The notes: generated by a model from the letters alone, not told the origin. Positions 33,335 to 45,144 are shown, counted from the first letter of the stretch. The stretch is DNA of 64,000 nucleotides from Macrotis lagotis (GCF_037893015.1 NC_133658.1:60169818-60233817); one strand, 5' to 3'. A program made the numbers and translations.

Positions 33335-33775
33335 ATATTCCAAAAAGAGGACATTTGGCTTCTACTTGAATGCCTCCAGTGATGGGGAACTCCTACCACC
33401 AAAGTAATACACATCATTTTTAGATAGCACTGAATGTTAGGAAGTTTTTCTTTGTTAAAAAAAAAAAAGCTAATGACCCCTTTCTGTTTCTACCCAGTAT
33501 TCTTAGATCAGGTAGAACAAATTCGATTCCTTCTTTCCCATAAGAAGGTAGGGATTGGATTTATGATTTCAATATTACATATACAGAACACTCTAGATGA
33601 AAAAAATTCCCTTTGATCATGCAGATTGGTACCTTCTCTGCAATTTACAGGCTCAAGTTGTCTGGGGACACCAAGAGATTTGCCCAGGATCACACAGTCT
33701 GTGTCAAAGGCAGGTTTTGAACCCAGATCTTTCTGACTCTGAAGTCAGCTATCTAGCCACTGTGACCCATTAGCT
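33335..33775. repeat. L3/CR1-like fragment (+) and SINE fragment (-)
   Basis: 33335-33610 carries cctccagtgatggggaactc and aatgttaggaagtttttctt, words of a CR1-clade tail. 33640-33772 is a SINE read backwards (agagatttgcccaggatcac; gttttgaacccagatctttc). Confidence 0.6.
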
Positions 33776-33814
33776 TTCTTGAGAGCCTTTCAACTACTTG
33801 AAAGCATTTCTCAT

Positions 33815-34085
33815 CTGCCTCCCTTGGCTTTCTTCAAGTCTCATCTGAAATTCTAACTTCTATAAGAAGACATTCCCTATTCCCTTTAATTTTTGAGTCT
33901 ATCCTCTATCACTAATTATCCTATCAATATCTTGTTTATATGAAGTTGTTATACACATGTCGTCTCCCCATTAGGTTGTGAGCTCATCTTGGAAAGGGAC
34001 TGCCTTTTGTTTTTCTTTGTATCACTAATGATTAGCATGGTGTCTAGCATACAGTTGGCTTTTCACAAATGCTCAGTGACTGTAA
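33815..34085 (+). repeat. L2/L3-type LINE 3' end
   Basis: tctatcctctatcactaatt, tccccattaggttgtgagct, gactgccttttgtttttctt, acaaatgctcagtgactg. Confidence 0.7.
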
Positions 34086-34242
34086 ATTGCTACCATGAGA
34101 GCCTCATCTTCTGGCTTAAGATTTTGATCCCTATTGCAATGCAAGTGTCTCCAGCTCCTCTCCTCCCAGGATTTTTCCCCCTTTGAGTTGTTCTCATCCA
34201 TCTCTACCATTCAGGTAATGAATTTATCAACCACTTTCCAGA

Positions 34243-34405
34243 GAATGGCTTCTGAGGAGGCTCTAGACTCTGAAGTCTCTGGAGGACAGCATGAGGCTGA
34301 TGGCTTTGAGCAGCCTTGCCTCATTTGAATCTAATTCAGGTGCAAGTCAAGATATCACCTCCTGATGGCATTGGTCCTCTTCGAGAAGGAAGGATGAGCA
34401 ACAAC
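34243..34405 (+). repeat. SINE S3, tail part only
   Basis: Resembles the S3 tail: ctctggaggacagcatgagg, gtgcaagtcaagatatcacc, ctcttcgagaaggaaggatg. Confidence 0.65.
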
Positions 34406-34407
34406 AG

Positions 34408-34645
34408 TAGTTAATAATAGCTAACATTTCTCCAACAATTCCTCTGTCACAGACACCATGCTAAACTCTACAATGATTATCTCATTTGGTCCTCACAACA
34501 ACATTGGGAGGTGGGTGTGGTTATTATCCTTATTGTGCAGATGAGGAAGCTGAGGCAAACAGAGGCTTGCCTACGGTCACATAGCTAGAAAGCATCTGAG
34601 GTTGGATTTGAATTTAGATCTTCCTGATTCCAGATTCTAGGAGAG
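34408..34645 (-). repeat. CORE-SINE (S4)
   Basis: gattatctcatttggtcctc, gatgaggaagctgaggcaaa, cggtcacatagctagaaagc. Confidence 0.82.
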
Positions 34646-34944
34646 GATGCTGACTCCCCTATGGATGAGGGAGCAAGAGGGGGAAATGAGAGAGAGTTGT
34701 CAGAATCCTAGAATGCCAAGGACCTTAGTAATTAACCTGTCTGAGAAGGAAAAGGACCTGAGCGCATGGGATGTCAGTCAGGGCTGGAAGCCACCCTAAA
34801 GGTAGTGCAATTCACTCCTGAAACTGAGGGAAATGAAGGCAAACTTCCTCCTCTGAACACTCATTAATCTTAAGGAAAAACCCCAAATTAAAAGACACAC
34901 CAGAGCAAAGAGAAATGTTTTTCTCCTTAAGAACAAGATCTGGT

Positions 34945-35088
34945 GGGGCAGCTAGGTGGCACAGTGGATGGAGTACCAGGACTGGAGTCAGGAGGACCTG
35001 AGCTCAAATCCGGCCTCAGACACTTAATAATTGCCTACCTATGTGACCTTGGGCAAAGCACTTAACCCCATTGCCTTAAATAAAGACA
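34945..35088 (+). repeat. SINE S1
   Basis: gggcagctaggtggcacagt to cattgccttaaataaagac. Flanked by aacaagatctgg and agcaagatctgg. Confidence 0.93.
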
Positions 35089-35125
35089 ATTTTTTAAAAA
35101 AAGAGCAAGATCTGGGTGGTATGTG

Positions 35126-35128
<3 letters not shown>

Positions 35129-35170
<42 letters not shown>
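35129..35170 (+). repeat. (GT)n microsatellite
   Basis: About 20 GT units following ttttgtgtgtg. Confidence 0.96.
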
Positions 35171-35171
<1 letters not shown>

Positions 35172-35756
35172 ACATGAGCCTTGCACGCATGCCTTGCACA
35201 TGCTTCTATTTGCGGTTTGGCAAATTTTGATGTAAGAGTTCAAGAAATCCTTAAGGACCAAAAGGGGGCATGAGATTCTTCTCTTCCCTGCTCCTCCTCT
35301 TTCGCTCATTTTCTCGGCATCATCTGTCTGAAGGCAGTGTGTTATGGATATGCAGCCCAGGAACTTTTTCTTTTAAAGGCACCTTGAACAATTTCTTTCT
35401 CCCCACTGGCTGCCTCCATCCCTCCCTCAGCCCCAGTTCCCAACCACTAGGATGCAGAAAGAGGAAGGAAAGAGACAAGCATCCCATGAACCCACCCACA
35501 TCACTAGAGATAATTTTGAATACAGAAAGTGATCCAATCAAAGTTTCAAAAAACTGTCAATTCTTAACAATCGAGTTAAGTAAATCAGAAAAATTAGGGC
35601 CCAATAGAGGCTGACTTAGATTGGAAACTAGGACCAGAGATGGAACTGGGAATTTTCACTACAAATTTAAATTCAGTTTAGTAGAGTTGTAGGGGCACAG
35701 AAAGAGTTTGACTATGGCTTCATTTGTGCTGGAATGGGAGCATCCCTTCCCCCAAA

Positions 35757-36130
35757 GGCAGCTAGGTGGGGCAGTGATTCTGGAATCTGGAAAGACCTGA
35801 GTTTGAAAGCTGGCCTCTAGCTCTGTATGCCATCTAGCCTCTGCTTGCCTCAGTTTCCTCAATTGCAAAATTGGGATAATATACTAATACTTATTATTAA
35901 GCAGCTGGATGGTTGAGGGAATAGAGTGCTGTGTCTGGATTCTGGAAGACTCAGTTGAGCTCAAATCTGGTCTCAGTTGCACACTAGTTGCATGACCCTG
36001 GTAAGTTTGCCTCAGTTTCCTCATCTGTCAAATGAGCTGGAGAAGGAAATGGAAAACCATTCCAGTGGCTTTGCCTAGAAAATCCCCAATGGCATCATGA
36101 AGAGTTAGACAAGACTGAAAAACAAAGGAA
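35757..36130 (+). repeat. CORE-SINE followed by SINE S2
   Basis: 35757-35890: ggcagctaggtggggcagtg with cctcagtttcctcaattgca. 35890-36130: tgagggaatagagtgctgtg, gagctggagaaggaaatgga, catgaagagttagacaagac. Confidence 0.75.
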
Positions 36131-36464
36131 CATCAACAACACTAGTACCCTAGGAAAAACACCAGGTGGAGAGGTGAGTGAATTGTGTTAAGTGAATAAA
36201 AACCACTGAATCTTATGCCAACTGTTTGATATTTCAACCTTTGCACAAGGAGGGTATTGTTCATTTATAACAAGCAAATGCCATAAGGAAGATACACATA
36301 TCATCTCCCAAAGGTAATATCCAAAGTATGATACCAAGGCTCTAAGGGCATCAATAAATTGTAGCCTGGGGCGGGGGGGAGAAGACTCGGAGCTTATTTA
36401 GTTATTATTGCCCCCCCCCACATTCATCCTTGGGGAAATGGGAGCAAGACATTCTAGGAATATC

Positions 36465-36570
36465 CCTAACAGGTGACCATCCAGCCTCAGCTTGAATACA
36501 TCCAATAACAGGGAACTCATTTTATAATGTGGTAACCCAGTTCCATGTTCCTAGGATGAGCATGGATCTG
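36465..36570 (+). repeat. L3/CR1-like fragment
   Basis: ccagcctcagcttgaataca and taacagggaactcattttat match the type of fragment at 33335. Confidence 0.5.
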
Positions 36571-36977
36571 TATTCTCTGGATCTGCATTTAAATCTGAGT
36601 AACTGGTCAGGCAAATTTGGTCTAGTATTTCAAATCCAAAACTCAAGTTTTCTCATGCAAAAAAAAAAAATGCCAAGGATCGAATTAGATGACCTCTAGG
36701 GGGAAAAAATATCTAACATTAAAATGTCTATTATACTGGAATACACTTCCTCTGAGACTTCCTTTTAAGAAAGGGGACCACATCAGTCTTGCCTTCATTT
36801 CCCATTAGTCATCTGAACTTCCCCCTCATAGCCATACACCAGATACCTCCCCTCACCCCACCTCTCACTCAGCTTCCTTTAGTGTATCATCTTGCACATT
36901 AGAATGCAAGCTCTTTGAAGGCAGGGGCTGTCTTTCTTTGTGTTTGTATCCGTATAGCCCAATGTCTGCCTCATTTT

Positions 36978-37198
36978 GTTGTGGTTTAGTTGCTTTTTCA
37001 GTCATGTCTGCCTCTTCATGACCCCATTTGGGGTTTCCTAGGGAAAGATATTAGAATGATTTGCCATTTTTTTCTCCAGTTCATTTGACAGATGGGGAAA
37101 CTGAGACAAAGAAGATTTAAGTGACTTACCCAGGGTCACACAGCTGGTAAGTGTCTGAGACTGGTGTCTTCCAGACTCCAAGCTGTGCCCCTTAGCAG
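36978..37198 (-). repeat. SINE S2
   Basis: ttttcagtcatgtctgcctc, ttcatgaccccatttggggt, ggaaactgagacaaagaaga, cagggtcacacagctggtaa. Confidence 0.85.
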
Positions 37199-37204
37199 CC
37201 CTGT

Positions 37205-37410
37205 CTGTCACCTAGTAAACTGCCTCTTCACAACTTCTTCCATTGTGACTATTTCTGCCCTTGGGGTCAAGCAGAATAAATTTAATCTTAATTCAATTTT
37301 GCTCTTTAGATACCTGAAGACAGCTGTCATCTCCCCACCTCCAAATGGTTTCCTCTCCAGGCTAAGTATCCCTTCAATGAATCCTCAATGGCTCCTTACT
37401 GATCTGGTAT
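37205..37410 (+). repeat. L3/CR1-like LINE fragment
   Basis: cttggggtcaagcagaataa, acctgaagacagctgtcatc, ctctccaggctaagtatccc: the conserved tail order of CR1-clade elements. Confidence 0.72.
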
Positions 37411-37454
37411 GAGTGGTACCCAAATATGTCTGCAAGCCCCACCAAAGAACACTT

Positions 37455-37715
37455 TTCTTTTTGTTTACTGGGTAACTCAGAAGTAGAGATCTGGATCTGG
37501 AGTCAGGAAGACCTGGGTTCAAATCCAGCCTCACAGACTTACTAGCTGTGTGACCTCACACAAGTCATTTAACCCCTGCCTGCATCAGTTTCCTTATCTG
37601 TAAAATGAGGATAATGGCAGCAGGGTTTTTGTGAGGATTCAATGAGATAATATTCACAAAGCACTTTGTATGCTGCCTGAGACACAGTAGGGGTTTCATA
37701 AATGTATATTCCTCC
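37455..37715 (+). repeat. CORE-SINE (S4)
   Basis: tctggagtcaggaagacctg, gtttccttatctgtaaaatg, gtgaggattcaatgagataa, lying about 150 bp from WFDC1 exon 3 in intron 3. Confidence 0.85.
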
Positions 37716-37866
37716 TTCCCTTCTTTCCCTTCTTCCTTGTTGATATACTTTACAATGACTCCCTAAAAGCTGCCAAATCCATTCTAAGTATTTCACCTGG
37801 TAACTCCAGAATATCTACATCTTATCACGTGATGTCTAAGCTAAAAACAAGTCTAGTCCATTGTAC

Positions 37867-37950
37867 CTTGTAAAACCTCCTCCGGTCCATCCAGCAGCCA
37901 GCCATTGCCACCTAGCCAGCGGGGTTTGGGCTGCACCAGCCAATCTAGAA
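37867..37950 (-). CDS. WFDC1: WFDC1 exon 3, linker between the WAP domain and the C-terminal part
   Basis: An 84-bp exon on the minus strand with acceptor TTTTATTAG and donor CAAG|GTACAA. Its first two bases complete the valine split after exon 2 and its last base starts the alanine completed by exon 4. It encodes VLDWLVQPKPRWLGG followed by NGWLLDGPEEVLQ, 28 residues that match human WFDC1 (about residues 113-140) without a difference, as far as I recall that sequence. It is too short to stand out as an open frame, and was found by looking for this motif between the two flanking exons. Intron 2 above it is 7,194 bp and intron 3 below it is 4,928 bp. The perfect conservation next to fast-decaying repeats is strong evidence for a working gene. 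Confidence 0.97.
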
Positions 37951-38231
37951 CTAATAAAACACAAGGTCACATATTAATTACTTATCGTGTCATGGTAATT
38001 CCAATGAAAAGTGCTTTTTTTGCTGGTTGGGCCCTAGAGGCATTTCCAGGAGCATCCCCCCCACCGCCCCCCACACACACACACCATGACCCTTCTAAGG
38101 CTACTCCTAAGAAGGAGAAAAACTTAGAAGCTGGGAAGAATCTTTGGCTAGAACATTGGGGAATCATGTTCTCCCAGAGCAGGCTAGCTTCCAAAAGGAA
38201 GACAAGCATCTCAACTGAGGAGTGAACAAGT

Positions 38232-38382
38232 TTTTTATTTTTTTTTTGCAAGGCAAATGGGGTTAAGTGGCTTGCACAAGGCCACACAGCTAGGTAATTA
38301 TAAAGTGTCTGAGACCAGATTTGAACCCAGGTACTCCTGACTCCAGGGTGGTGCTTTATCCACTGCGCCACCTAGCCGCCCC
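38232..38382 (-). repeat. SINE S1 in WFDC1 intron 2
   Basis: T-run, gcaaggcaaatggggttaag, ctgcgccacctagccgcccc. Complete, and in the same orientation as the gene. Confidence 0.93.
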
Positions 38383-38884
38383 GGCTAGAGTGTTGGGGTG
38401 AAAGATCTCAAAGGATGGTGGGAACAAAGAACAGTCTGCCCACAGAGTCTTAAAATTCGATCATCAAAAGAATGTAGGATTGGGGATTCAAACTGGACAT
38501 GTCATTAGACTTCTCTGAAATTTGGTTCACTTATAACAAAAAAAGTATTTGCATAAACTATATCAAATTGGTTATTGTCACAGGGATGAGGAGGTGATGG
38601 GCATTAGAAACTCCATTTTCAAAAAATGAATGTTAAAAATTATCTTTAAATTTCTTGGGGGGAAAAATAAAATATTTAAACTCTCATACATCATTTTATT
38701 ATATATCAAATAATAAAATATTATATTTATGTATATATAAACGTGTTGAACTAGAATTTGGTGAGTCATTGCTTTTTAAAAATACAAATAATTCTGGAGT
38801 TTTAACCCATGAAATTCTCAGCACCTTAGTAGGAAGATCCCTAGCACACAATAGCTGCAAATAAGATTTGTTGAACTGAACAGA

Positions 38885-39125
38885 ATGAACCTACCAGAAA
38901 TAAGTTATCACTTATTAAATATCACTTATTTGGCTCTTTAAGCTTTGCAAAAGGTTTTATGTCTTGTCTCATGTGGGCCTCACAGCAATCCTGAGAGGTA
39001 GATGTTATCACGGTTTCCATTTTAAAATAAGGAGACTGAGGCAGGCAAAGGTTAAATGACTTGGCCAACATTACACAGCTAGTAACCACTTGAGGTAGGA
39101 TTTCGAGTTCAGAGAATGAGGTGAT
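38885..39125 (-). repeat. CORE-SINE (S4)
   Basis: gtcttgtctcatgtgggcct, aggagactgaggcaggcaaa, aacattacacagctagtaac. Confidence 0.78.
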
Positions 39126-39274
39126 CTACTTGGTAACAATACACACACGTATGTGTATGCACATGTGCCCCACATGTGCATATCTTTAAAGATGTGTGTG
39201 AATAAATACATGTATGTAAACATGCACGTGTGTATAGAAAAAGAGAGAGGGAGAGAGACAGACAGATAATACTG

Positions 39275-39692
39275 ACTGTAAAGTTGGGAAGATTTGATTA
39301 GATAGGTGTTATTATCTCTATTTTACAGATGGAAAACGTGAGGCTAAGAGAGCAATTATGTCTTACCCAGAGTCCCATAAAATAGTGTTTAAAAAGGATT
39401 GAATTCAGTTCTTACTGACTCAAAAGTTCAATCCTCCATTCATTCCACCACTTAGTTGAACAAGATGGTGCCACTGAACATCCCATAAAGGAGAGCTGGG
39501 GATTGAATTTTGCCCAGTTTCTGATTTTGCCAATGTCTGATCCTTCTTCATTCCTCTTTCTGATGCAAATAAGAGGAGAAAATGAGCTAGTGACTTAGCA
39601 CAGCCCCCCTCACTCAAATCCAGTTCAAATGCTTGTCATGACATCACTTCCCTGAAGTCTTGGTCTTCTTCTAGAAGGGAGGACAAACAACA
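39275..39692. repeat. CORE-SINE fragment (-) and S3 tail (+)
   Basis: 39295-39450: ctattttacagatggaaaac. 39535-39692: aaatgagctagtgacttagc, atccagttcaaatgcttgtc, cttcttctagaagggaggac. Confidence 0.62.
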
Positions 39693-40430
39693 AATCCCCA
39701 TAGCACCTCTAGCTTGTGCTTCATCTCTTGGATCATGGGACCTGGAAAAACTTCAGAGATGATATAGGGTGTCCCAAAATTCTTAAGGCAGTAAAGTTCA
39801 GAACACCCTAAATATTCCAGGTCTCCTTTGAACATTAGGCTAATAAGACTGAGAGGAGGGAAGAATTTGTCTGTTCAAAGTAATCAGGAGGGAAAGATTA
39901 AACTCAGTGGATTTTTCAGCCTTAAAATTCTCTGACTTTCCTTTGGGTCCTTTCTAATTCCTTTCCTACTCCTTTCTTAAAATGTATAACATCCAAGATC
40001 TAACAAGGAAGTCGCTAACACTTTAGTAAGAATGTATCCAACATGGTGTCTTCCCCATAGAAAATGCATGATTTCATCCAGAACTCTCCCTCCTAAAGCT
40101 TTTCTCCCAGATTTTATGGCATAGTCTATCTGTATGTCTAGGGTGGAAACATTCTTAACTTTTGAGTTCAAGGAAATGACCCATGGAGCAAAAATACCAA
40201 TGGAAACAATGCTAATGTTTCAGAGCTGATTCTACCACTAGGCACTCCTTCCCGGAAGACTTCCCTAGTCCAAAACTTACTATGCAACCCATTCATTTAT
40301 TCAGGACTTACACATGTGTGCTGGTGGTATCCTAATATACATTACCATATGTATATGAATTAAAACCATGTTTATCCAGTCCTTGAGGCATGAAATGCCT
40401 TGTTTGAGGAATAACCAGTAGGCCAGTGTA
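39693..40430. other. No gene; unique intronic sequence
   Basis: Part of WFDC1 intron 2. Short frames only. Confidence 0.5.
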
Positions 40431-40434
40431 CCTA

Positions 40435-40870
40435 AAAGGGAGGGTGCTGAGGAGAGGAGACCTAAAAAATAACAAGGCTGAAAGCAGCCAAGTTAAAGGA
40501 CTTTAAATGGTGAGCAAAAGACTTTGTATTTGATACTGGAGGTCATAGGGGCCCATTGGAGGTGATGGAAATTATGACCTGATCTGAGCCCTTAGAAAAA
40601 TTAATCTGGAATTAAAGTGGAGGATTCATTGGAATTGGGAAGATATGAGGTTGAGAGCTGGTCAGAAAGCAACTTCAATAATTTGGATGAGAGGAAATGA
40701 GAGACTGCCCTAGGCTTGTAGTTGTGAGAGTGTAGAAAGGAAATCATAGATGAGAGATGTCATGAAAAAAAGAAATGATGAGGCTGGACAACAGATTGGA
40801 TATGTGGAATGAAGGAGAGTGAGGAGCCAAGGGAAACAGCAACATTGAAAGCCTGGATGAATCTAGAAGA
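40435..40870 (+). repeat. Mammal-wide LINE-like fragment
   Basis: gtatttgatactggaggtca, agggaaacagcaacattgaa, gattggatatgtggaatgaa: the known order of an old CR1-clade (L3-like) fragment. Confidence 0.6.
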
Positions 40871-41299
40871 GGGACCCCTAGACTGGGGTACCATGAAACT
40901 CAAACAAAATACTGATTATAAAGCATTTTGCAAACATTAAAGTCTAATTATTATTATCATCATCATTGTAGTTAGTAGAAAGTCTTCCTAATAGGACTGC
41001 CATGCCTACAGATGGAACTAGAGACAACTACAAATCACTCTAATCCTCGGGTCTCCCACTCTGGTGATGACTACTTTCCCAAATCCTTCTACTGTATTCC
41101 CACTGAACCCAGAGCAATGTTCCTTTCTTGCCTAGGGTAAGCCCTTCCCCCAGACTGCTTCCCTTAGCCTGGCGAAACTATCTAGCACTTGTGGAGCCTA
41201 CGAATGAAATTCCCTGCCAATGACAGGTTAATGGAATGGAAAGATCAGGTTCCAAAGGAAACACAGAGTTGCTGAAAGCAAAATTGAAAGCCAAATGAT

Positions 41300-41600
41300 A
41301 TTATGTTAGACACTGAGGGTCCTTAGAGATCATCTAGCCCAAATCTTTTTTTCCTGTTTTGTACCTTCTCCTTTGACAGTCTGGGGAAATCTTTGACCCC
41401 TTCTTAAAATAATGTTTTATTTAAATGGAGAAAATACTAAATTTCAGTCAGAGATAATTAAAATAAAGATATGATTTTTTTCATACAAAAGTTACTAGAC
41501 CCCCTGCTATCTATCCATATATCCCTTGGGGGTGGTCTATGAACCCCAAGTCAAGAATTCCTGATCCAATCTAACCCCCTCCATTTTACAGTTGGTAAAA
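41300..41600. repeat. Old fragments: unclassified repeat inside a CORE-SINE-like one
   Basis: ttagagatcatctagcccaa starts a CORE-SINE-like copy that resumes near ccattttacagttggtaaaa. Between them lies the 'ctttgaccccttcttaaaat' repeat type also seen at 33105 and 58525. Confidence 0.5.
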
Positions 41601-41969
41601 TTGAGGTCCAGAAATGTCATTGAATTGGCTAGTGACAAAGCTCTGGTCTCAGCTCCCAATTCCATTCTAAGTTTTATCAAATCACTATCCCTTCCATCCC
41701 TCCATCTCTCTGCCATTCTTCCTCCTCCTCCCCATCTTTCTGCATATGATATTCCATGTGTCCTAGAAAGAAGCCACACATGATTGATTGGATCACCTCG
41801 GGAGTTCTGAGCTGAATCAGGGCTAAAATTCTTACTAAGTCTGGTACCAATGTGGTGAGCTTGCAAGGACACCTGGCTGCCTATAGAGGGGAGAAGGAGA
41901 TCAGGCTGATAATGAAGCAGGTCAAAGGTTTTGTGTCTAGGAGTAGGGAATTGGCCTAGGTGAGATAGA

Positions 41970-43138
41970 GAAAAGGAAGGAAGGAAGGAAGGAAGGAAGG
42001 AAGGAAGGAAGGAAGGAAGGAAGGAAGGAAGGAAGGAAGGAAGGAAGGGAGGAAGGAAGGAAAGAAGGAAGGGAGGGAGGGAGAGAGGGAGGAAGGAAGG
42101 AAGGAAGGAAGGAAGGAAGGAAGGAAGGAAGGAAGGAAGGAAGGGAGGGAGGGAGGGAGGGAGGAGGGGGAGAGAGGGAGGAAGGAAGGAAGGAGGAAGG
42201 AGGAAGGAGGGAAGGAGGAAGGAAGTAGGGAAGGAAGGAAGGGAGGGAGGGAGGAAGGAAGGAAGGAAGGGAGGGAGGGAGGGAGGGAGGAAGGAAGGAG
42301 GGAAGGAAGGGAGGGAGGGAGGAAGGAAGGGAAGGGAGGGAGGGAGGGAGGAAGGAAGGAAGGAAGGAAGGAAGGAAGGAAGGAAGGAAGGAAGGGGGAA
42401 GGGAGGAGGAAGGAAGGAAGGAAGGAAGGGAGGGAGGGGAGGAGGAAGGAGGGAGGGAGGGAGGAGGAAGGAGGGAAGGAGGAAGGAAGGAGGGAGGGAG
42501 GAGGAAGGAGGGAGGGAGGAAGGAAGGAAGGAAGGAAGGAAGGAAGGAAAGAAGGAAGGAGGAAAGATGGAAGGAAGGAAGGAGGGAGGAGGAAGGAGGG
42601 AAGGAGGAAGGAAGGAGGGAGGGAGGAGGAAGGAGGGAGGGAGGGAGGAAGGAAGGAAGGAAGGAAGGAAGGAAGGAAGGAAAGAAGGAAGGAAGGAGGA
42701 AAGAAAGAAACAAAGAAGGAAGAAAAAAGGAAGGAAGGGAGAGAGAAAGGGGAAAGAGGGAGAAAGAGGAAGGAAGGAAGGAAGGAAGGAAGGAAGGAAG
42801 GGAGGGAGGGAGGGCGGGAGGAGGGAGGAGGAAGGAGGGAGGGAGGGAGGGAAGGAAGGAAGGGAGGAAGGGAGGGAGGGAGGAAGGAAGGAAGGAGGGA
42901 GGAGGAAGGAGAGAGGGAGGGAGGGAGGAAGGAAGGAAGGAGGGAGGAGGAAGGAGAGAGGGAGGGAGGGAAGGAAGGAAGGGAGGGAGGGAGGAAGGAA
43001 GGAAGGAAGGAAGGAAGGAAGGAAGGAAGGAAGGGAGGAGGGAGGAGGAAGGAGGGAGGGAGGGAGGGAAGGAAGGAAGGAAGGAAGGAAGGAAGGAAGG
43101 AAGGAAGGAAGGGGAGGAAGGAAAGGAGAAAGGTAGGA
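41970..43138 (+). repeat. Large (GGAA/GGGA/GGA)n polypurine array in WFDC1 intron 2
   Basis: About 1.17 kb of almost uninterrupted purine on the plus strand, built of GGAA blocks alternating with GGGA and GGAGGAA variant blocks. Only a handful of pyrimidines interrupt it. It is in intron 2, so the pre-mRNA carries the pyrimidine strand. The 258- and 418-codon frames (FLPS/SLPP) and the 189-codon GRKE frame across it are composition artefacts. Confidence 0.98.
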
Positions 43139-44030
43139 AAGGAATGAAAGAAGAAGTGAAGAGAAAAAGGGTTTTTTACCTCAAGAGGAGTGAACTGGGC
43201 ATGGAAAGGCAAACAATCAGAAGTATGAATTAAATGAGTGCTGTACCCTTCCCCATGCCTTTGAAGTTAGGCTGAACATGAGCTCCTATTTCTAATTCTG
43301 TCACCACCTTGCTGTGGAAGCTGATAATGATTTCTTCTAAATGCACCTTCTCAAGGGAAAATATCCTTTTCAATGGGAAACATAAATGGGGCTTATGGAA
43401 TGCTCTCAGCAGTACTGTGATGAACTTTCCACAGAGACAAGGTATTGTTTGTCTTAAGGTATTATGAGACATTACTCTTAGTGAGTAGGTCAGTCCTTTG
43501 GAACTGGGAAGTAAAGATCCTTTGTCTTCCCCATTCTGGACAATGGGTATCATAATATCTTCTGCCTCCCAAGGATGCTGTGAGGATCAAATGAGACAAA
43601 ATATATATAAAAGACTTTGCAAATCAGAAAGTGTTATCTCAGTGTTAATCAGCTCCTCACCAAAGGGTCCTTCTTGATCCTCTTTAGGATCTGGTGTCCA
43701 CACATTGACTGACCACCATGCTCCATTACACTCTCAGAAATGGCCATGATAAACAACCATCCTAAAGCACCTCAGTGGCTAACTGCAATTTAAAGAAAGT
43801 GTGACTAATATTCTCACATTCCCTTTTGTCAGCCCTTATGTTATCTAAGCATCTCAGAGTTCCCAGGCATCAGTCAGTGAGGAGAGAGTTTAGAAGAGGG
43901 TGAGGAGATGTTTGGGGCCAAGGATACCTGAAACCATGGGAAGAGGACTGGAAACTGACTGCAGTCCAACTGGTTTCATGATGGACATTCAAATAGAAAA
44001 ATTCAGTTCTCCTCATTCATTGGGATTATG
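43139..44030. other. No gene; mostly unique intronic sequence
   Basis: A 107-codon minus-strand frame at 43230-43553 has no motif. A CORE-SINE remnant lies at about 43550-43650. Confidence 0.5.
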
Positions 44031-44031
44031 G

Positions 44032-44215
44032 GATTTAGAATTAGATTGGATCTTAATGTTTATCTAGTTCAACTTTTTCATTTCACAGGGAGGTACCGAG
44101 GTCAAAGAGGAGGCAGTGACTTGTCCAAAGTCATACATAGAGTGTTCAAATTTGAAATTCAGATCTCCTGACTCTAAATCCAGAGCTTTTGCCATATCAA
44201 CATATTATCAACTGA
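44032..44215 (-). repeat. CORE-SINE (S4)
   Basis: ttagattggatcttaatgtt, tttcatttcacagggaggta, gtgacttgtccaaagtcata. Confidence 0.65.
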
Positions 44216-44242
44216 ATGCATTAATTTTTTTTCTTTTTAACA

Positions 44243-44476
44243 TTGCCAATTAGTCATTTTCAGTCATGTCTGACTTTTAATTTGGGGTTTTCTTGACAAA
44301 GATACTGTCATGGTTTGGTATTTCCTTCTCCAGTTCATTGTACAGATAAAGAAACTGAGGTTAATAGGGTTAAGTGATTTACCCAGGGTGACAGCTAAAA
44401 AATATATGAGACCAAATTTGAACTCAGGTCTTCCCGGTCTAGTGGTCTGTGTAATATGGCACCACCTAGCTGCCTT
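44243..44476 (-). repeat. SINE S2
   Basis: attttcagtcatgtctgact, ggttttcttgacaaagatac, aagaaactgaggttaatagg, ggcaccacctagctgcc. Confidence 0.87.
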
Positions 44477-44734
44477 CTATTTAATCTGTATTCCTCGTGC
44501 TCATCTATATGATGGCCGGGATCCTGGCAGAGACAGGACAGACAAGACATTCTAATGACCCAGGTAAGGTTCTAAAATTATGTACTTTGACACTGGGTTT
44601 AAAAAGTTTACTTCCTAAATATAACTGATTTCCCCTCAGATTTTGAACCTCCATTGCAACTCATGGGATTTGGCTTCTTTCACTCATTCATTCATTCATT
44701 CACTGTTAGGTGTATCATATTTTCAGGCATTAAA

Positions 44735-44890
44735 AATGATGCATTGGATCAAAGCATACTATTTTCAATTTTTAAAATTTGTTTTATACTTTATGTTTTT
44801 TCTCTCTAATGTTTTTTCTTTTGTTCTTATTCTTCTTTTGAGACATAACTAATATGGAAATATGTTTAACATAGTTTTATATATATATAT
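44735..44890 (+). mobile_element. LINE 3' end, short
   Basis: ggatcaaagcatactatttt, ttctctctaatgttttttct, gacataactaatatggaaat: same family as 3815-4305. Confidence 0.7.
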
Positions 44891-44903
44891 ATATTAATGA
44901 ATT

Positions 44904-45032
44904 GGGGCAGCTGGATGGCACATTGAATAGAACACTGGTCCCAGAGTCAAATCCAGCCTTAGACACTTAATAATTACCTAGCTATGTGACCTTGGGCAAG
45001 TCACTTAACCCCATTGCCTTAAATTAAAAAAA
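44904..45032 (+). repeat. SINE S1, about 115 bp from WFDC1 exon 2
   Basis: ggggcagctggatggcacat to cattgccttaaatt plus an A-run. Flanked by atattaatgaat at 44891-44902 and 45033-45044. It lies in intron 2, antisense to the gene. Confidence 0.93.
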
Positions 45033-45144
45033 ATATTAATGAATCTACTATAAGCTTCATTAAAGGGTTTCTATCCTTGCCCCAGTCCCCACCTTGACTC
45101 TCATTGTGCAACTCCCCTTGACCCTAGCTAGCTCTGACCCTTAC

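Noticed and set aside
38000-38040. A minus-strand QQKKHF-like stretch resembling the WFDC1 C-terminus
   Set aside because: It lies upstream of exon 3 in gene order, so cannot encode the end of the protein; a coincidence in an AT-rich stretch.
41937-43212. Open frames of 258, 418 and 189 codons across the polypurine array
   Set aside because: They exist only because a GGAA/GGGA tract lacks stop codons in several frames; the predicted proteins are pure FLPS, SLPP or GRKE repeats.
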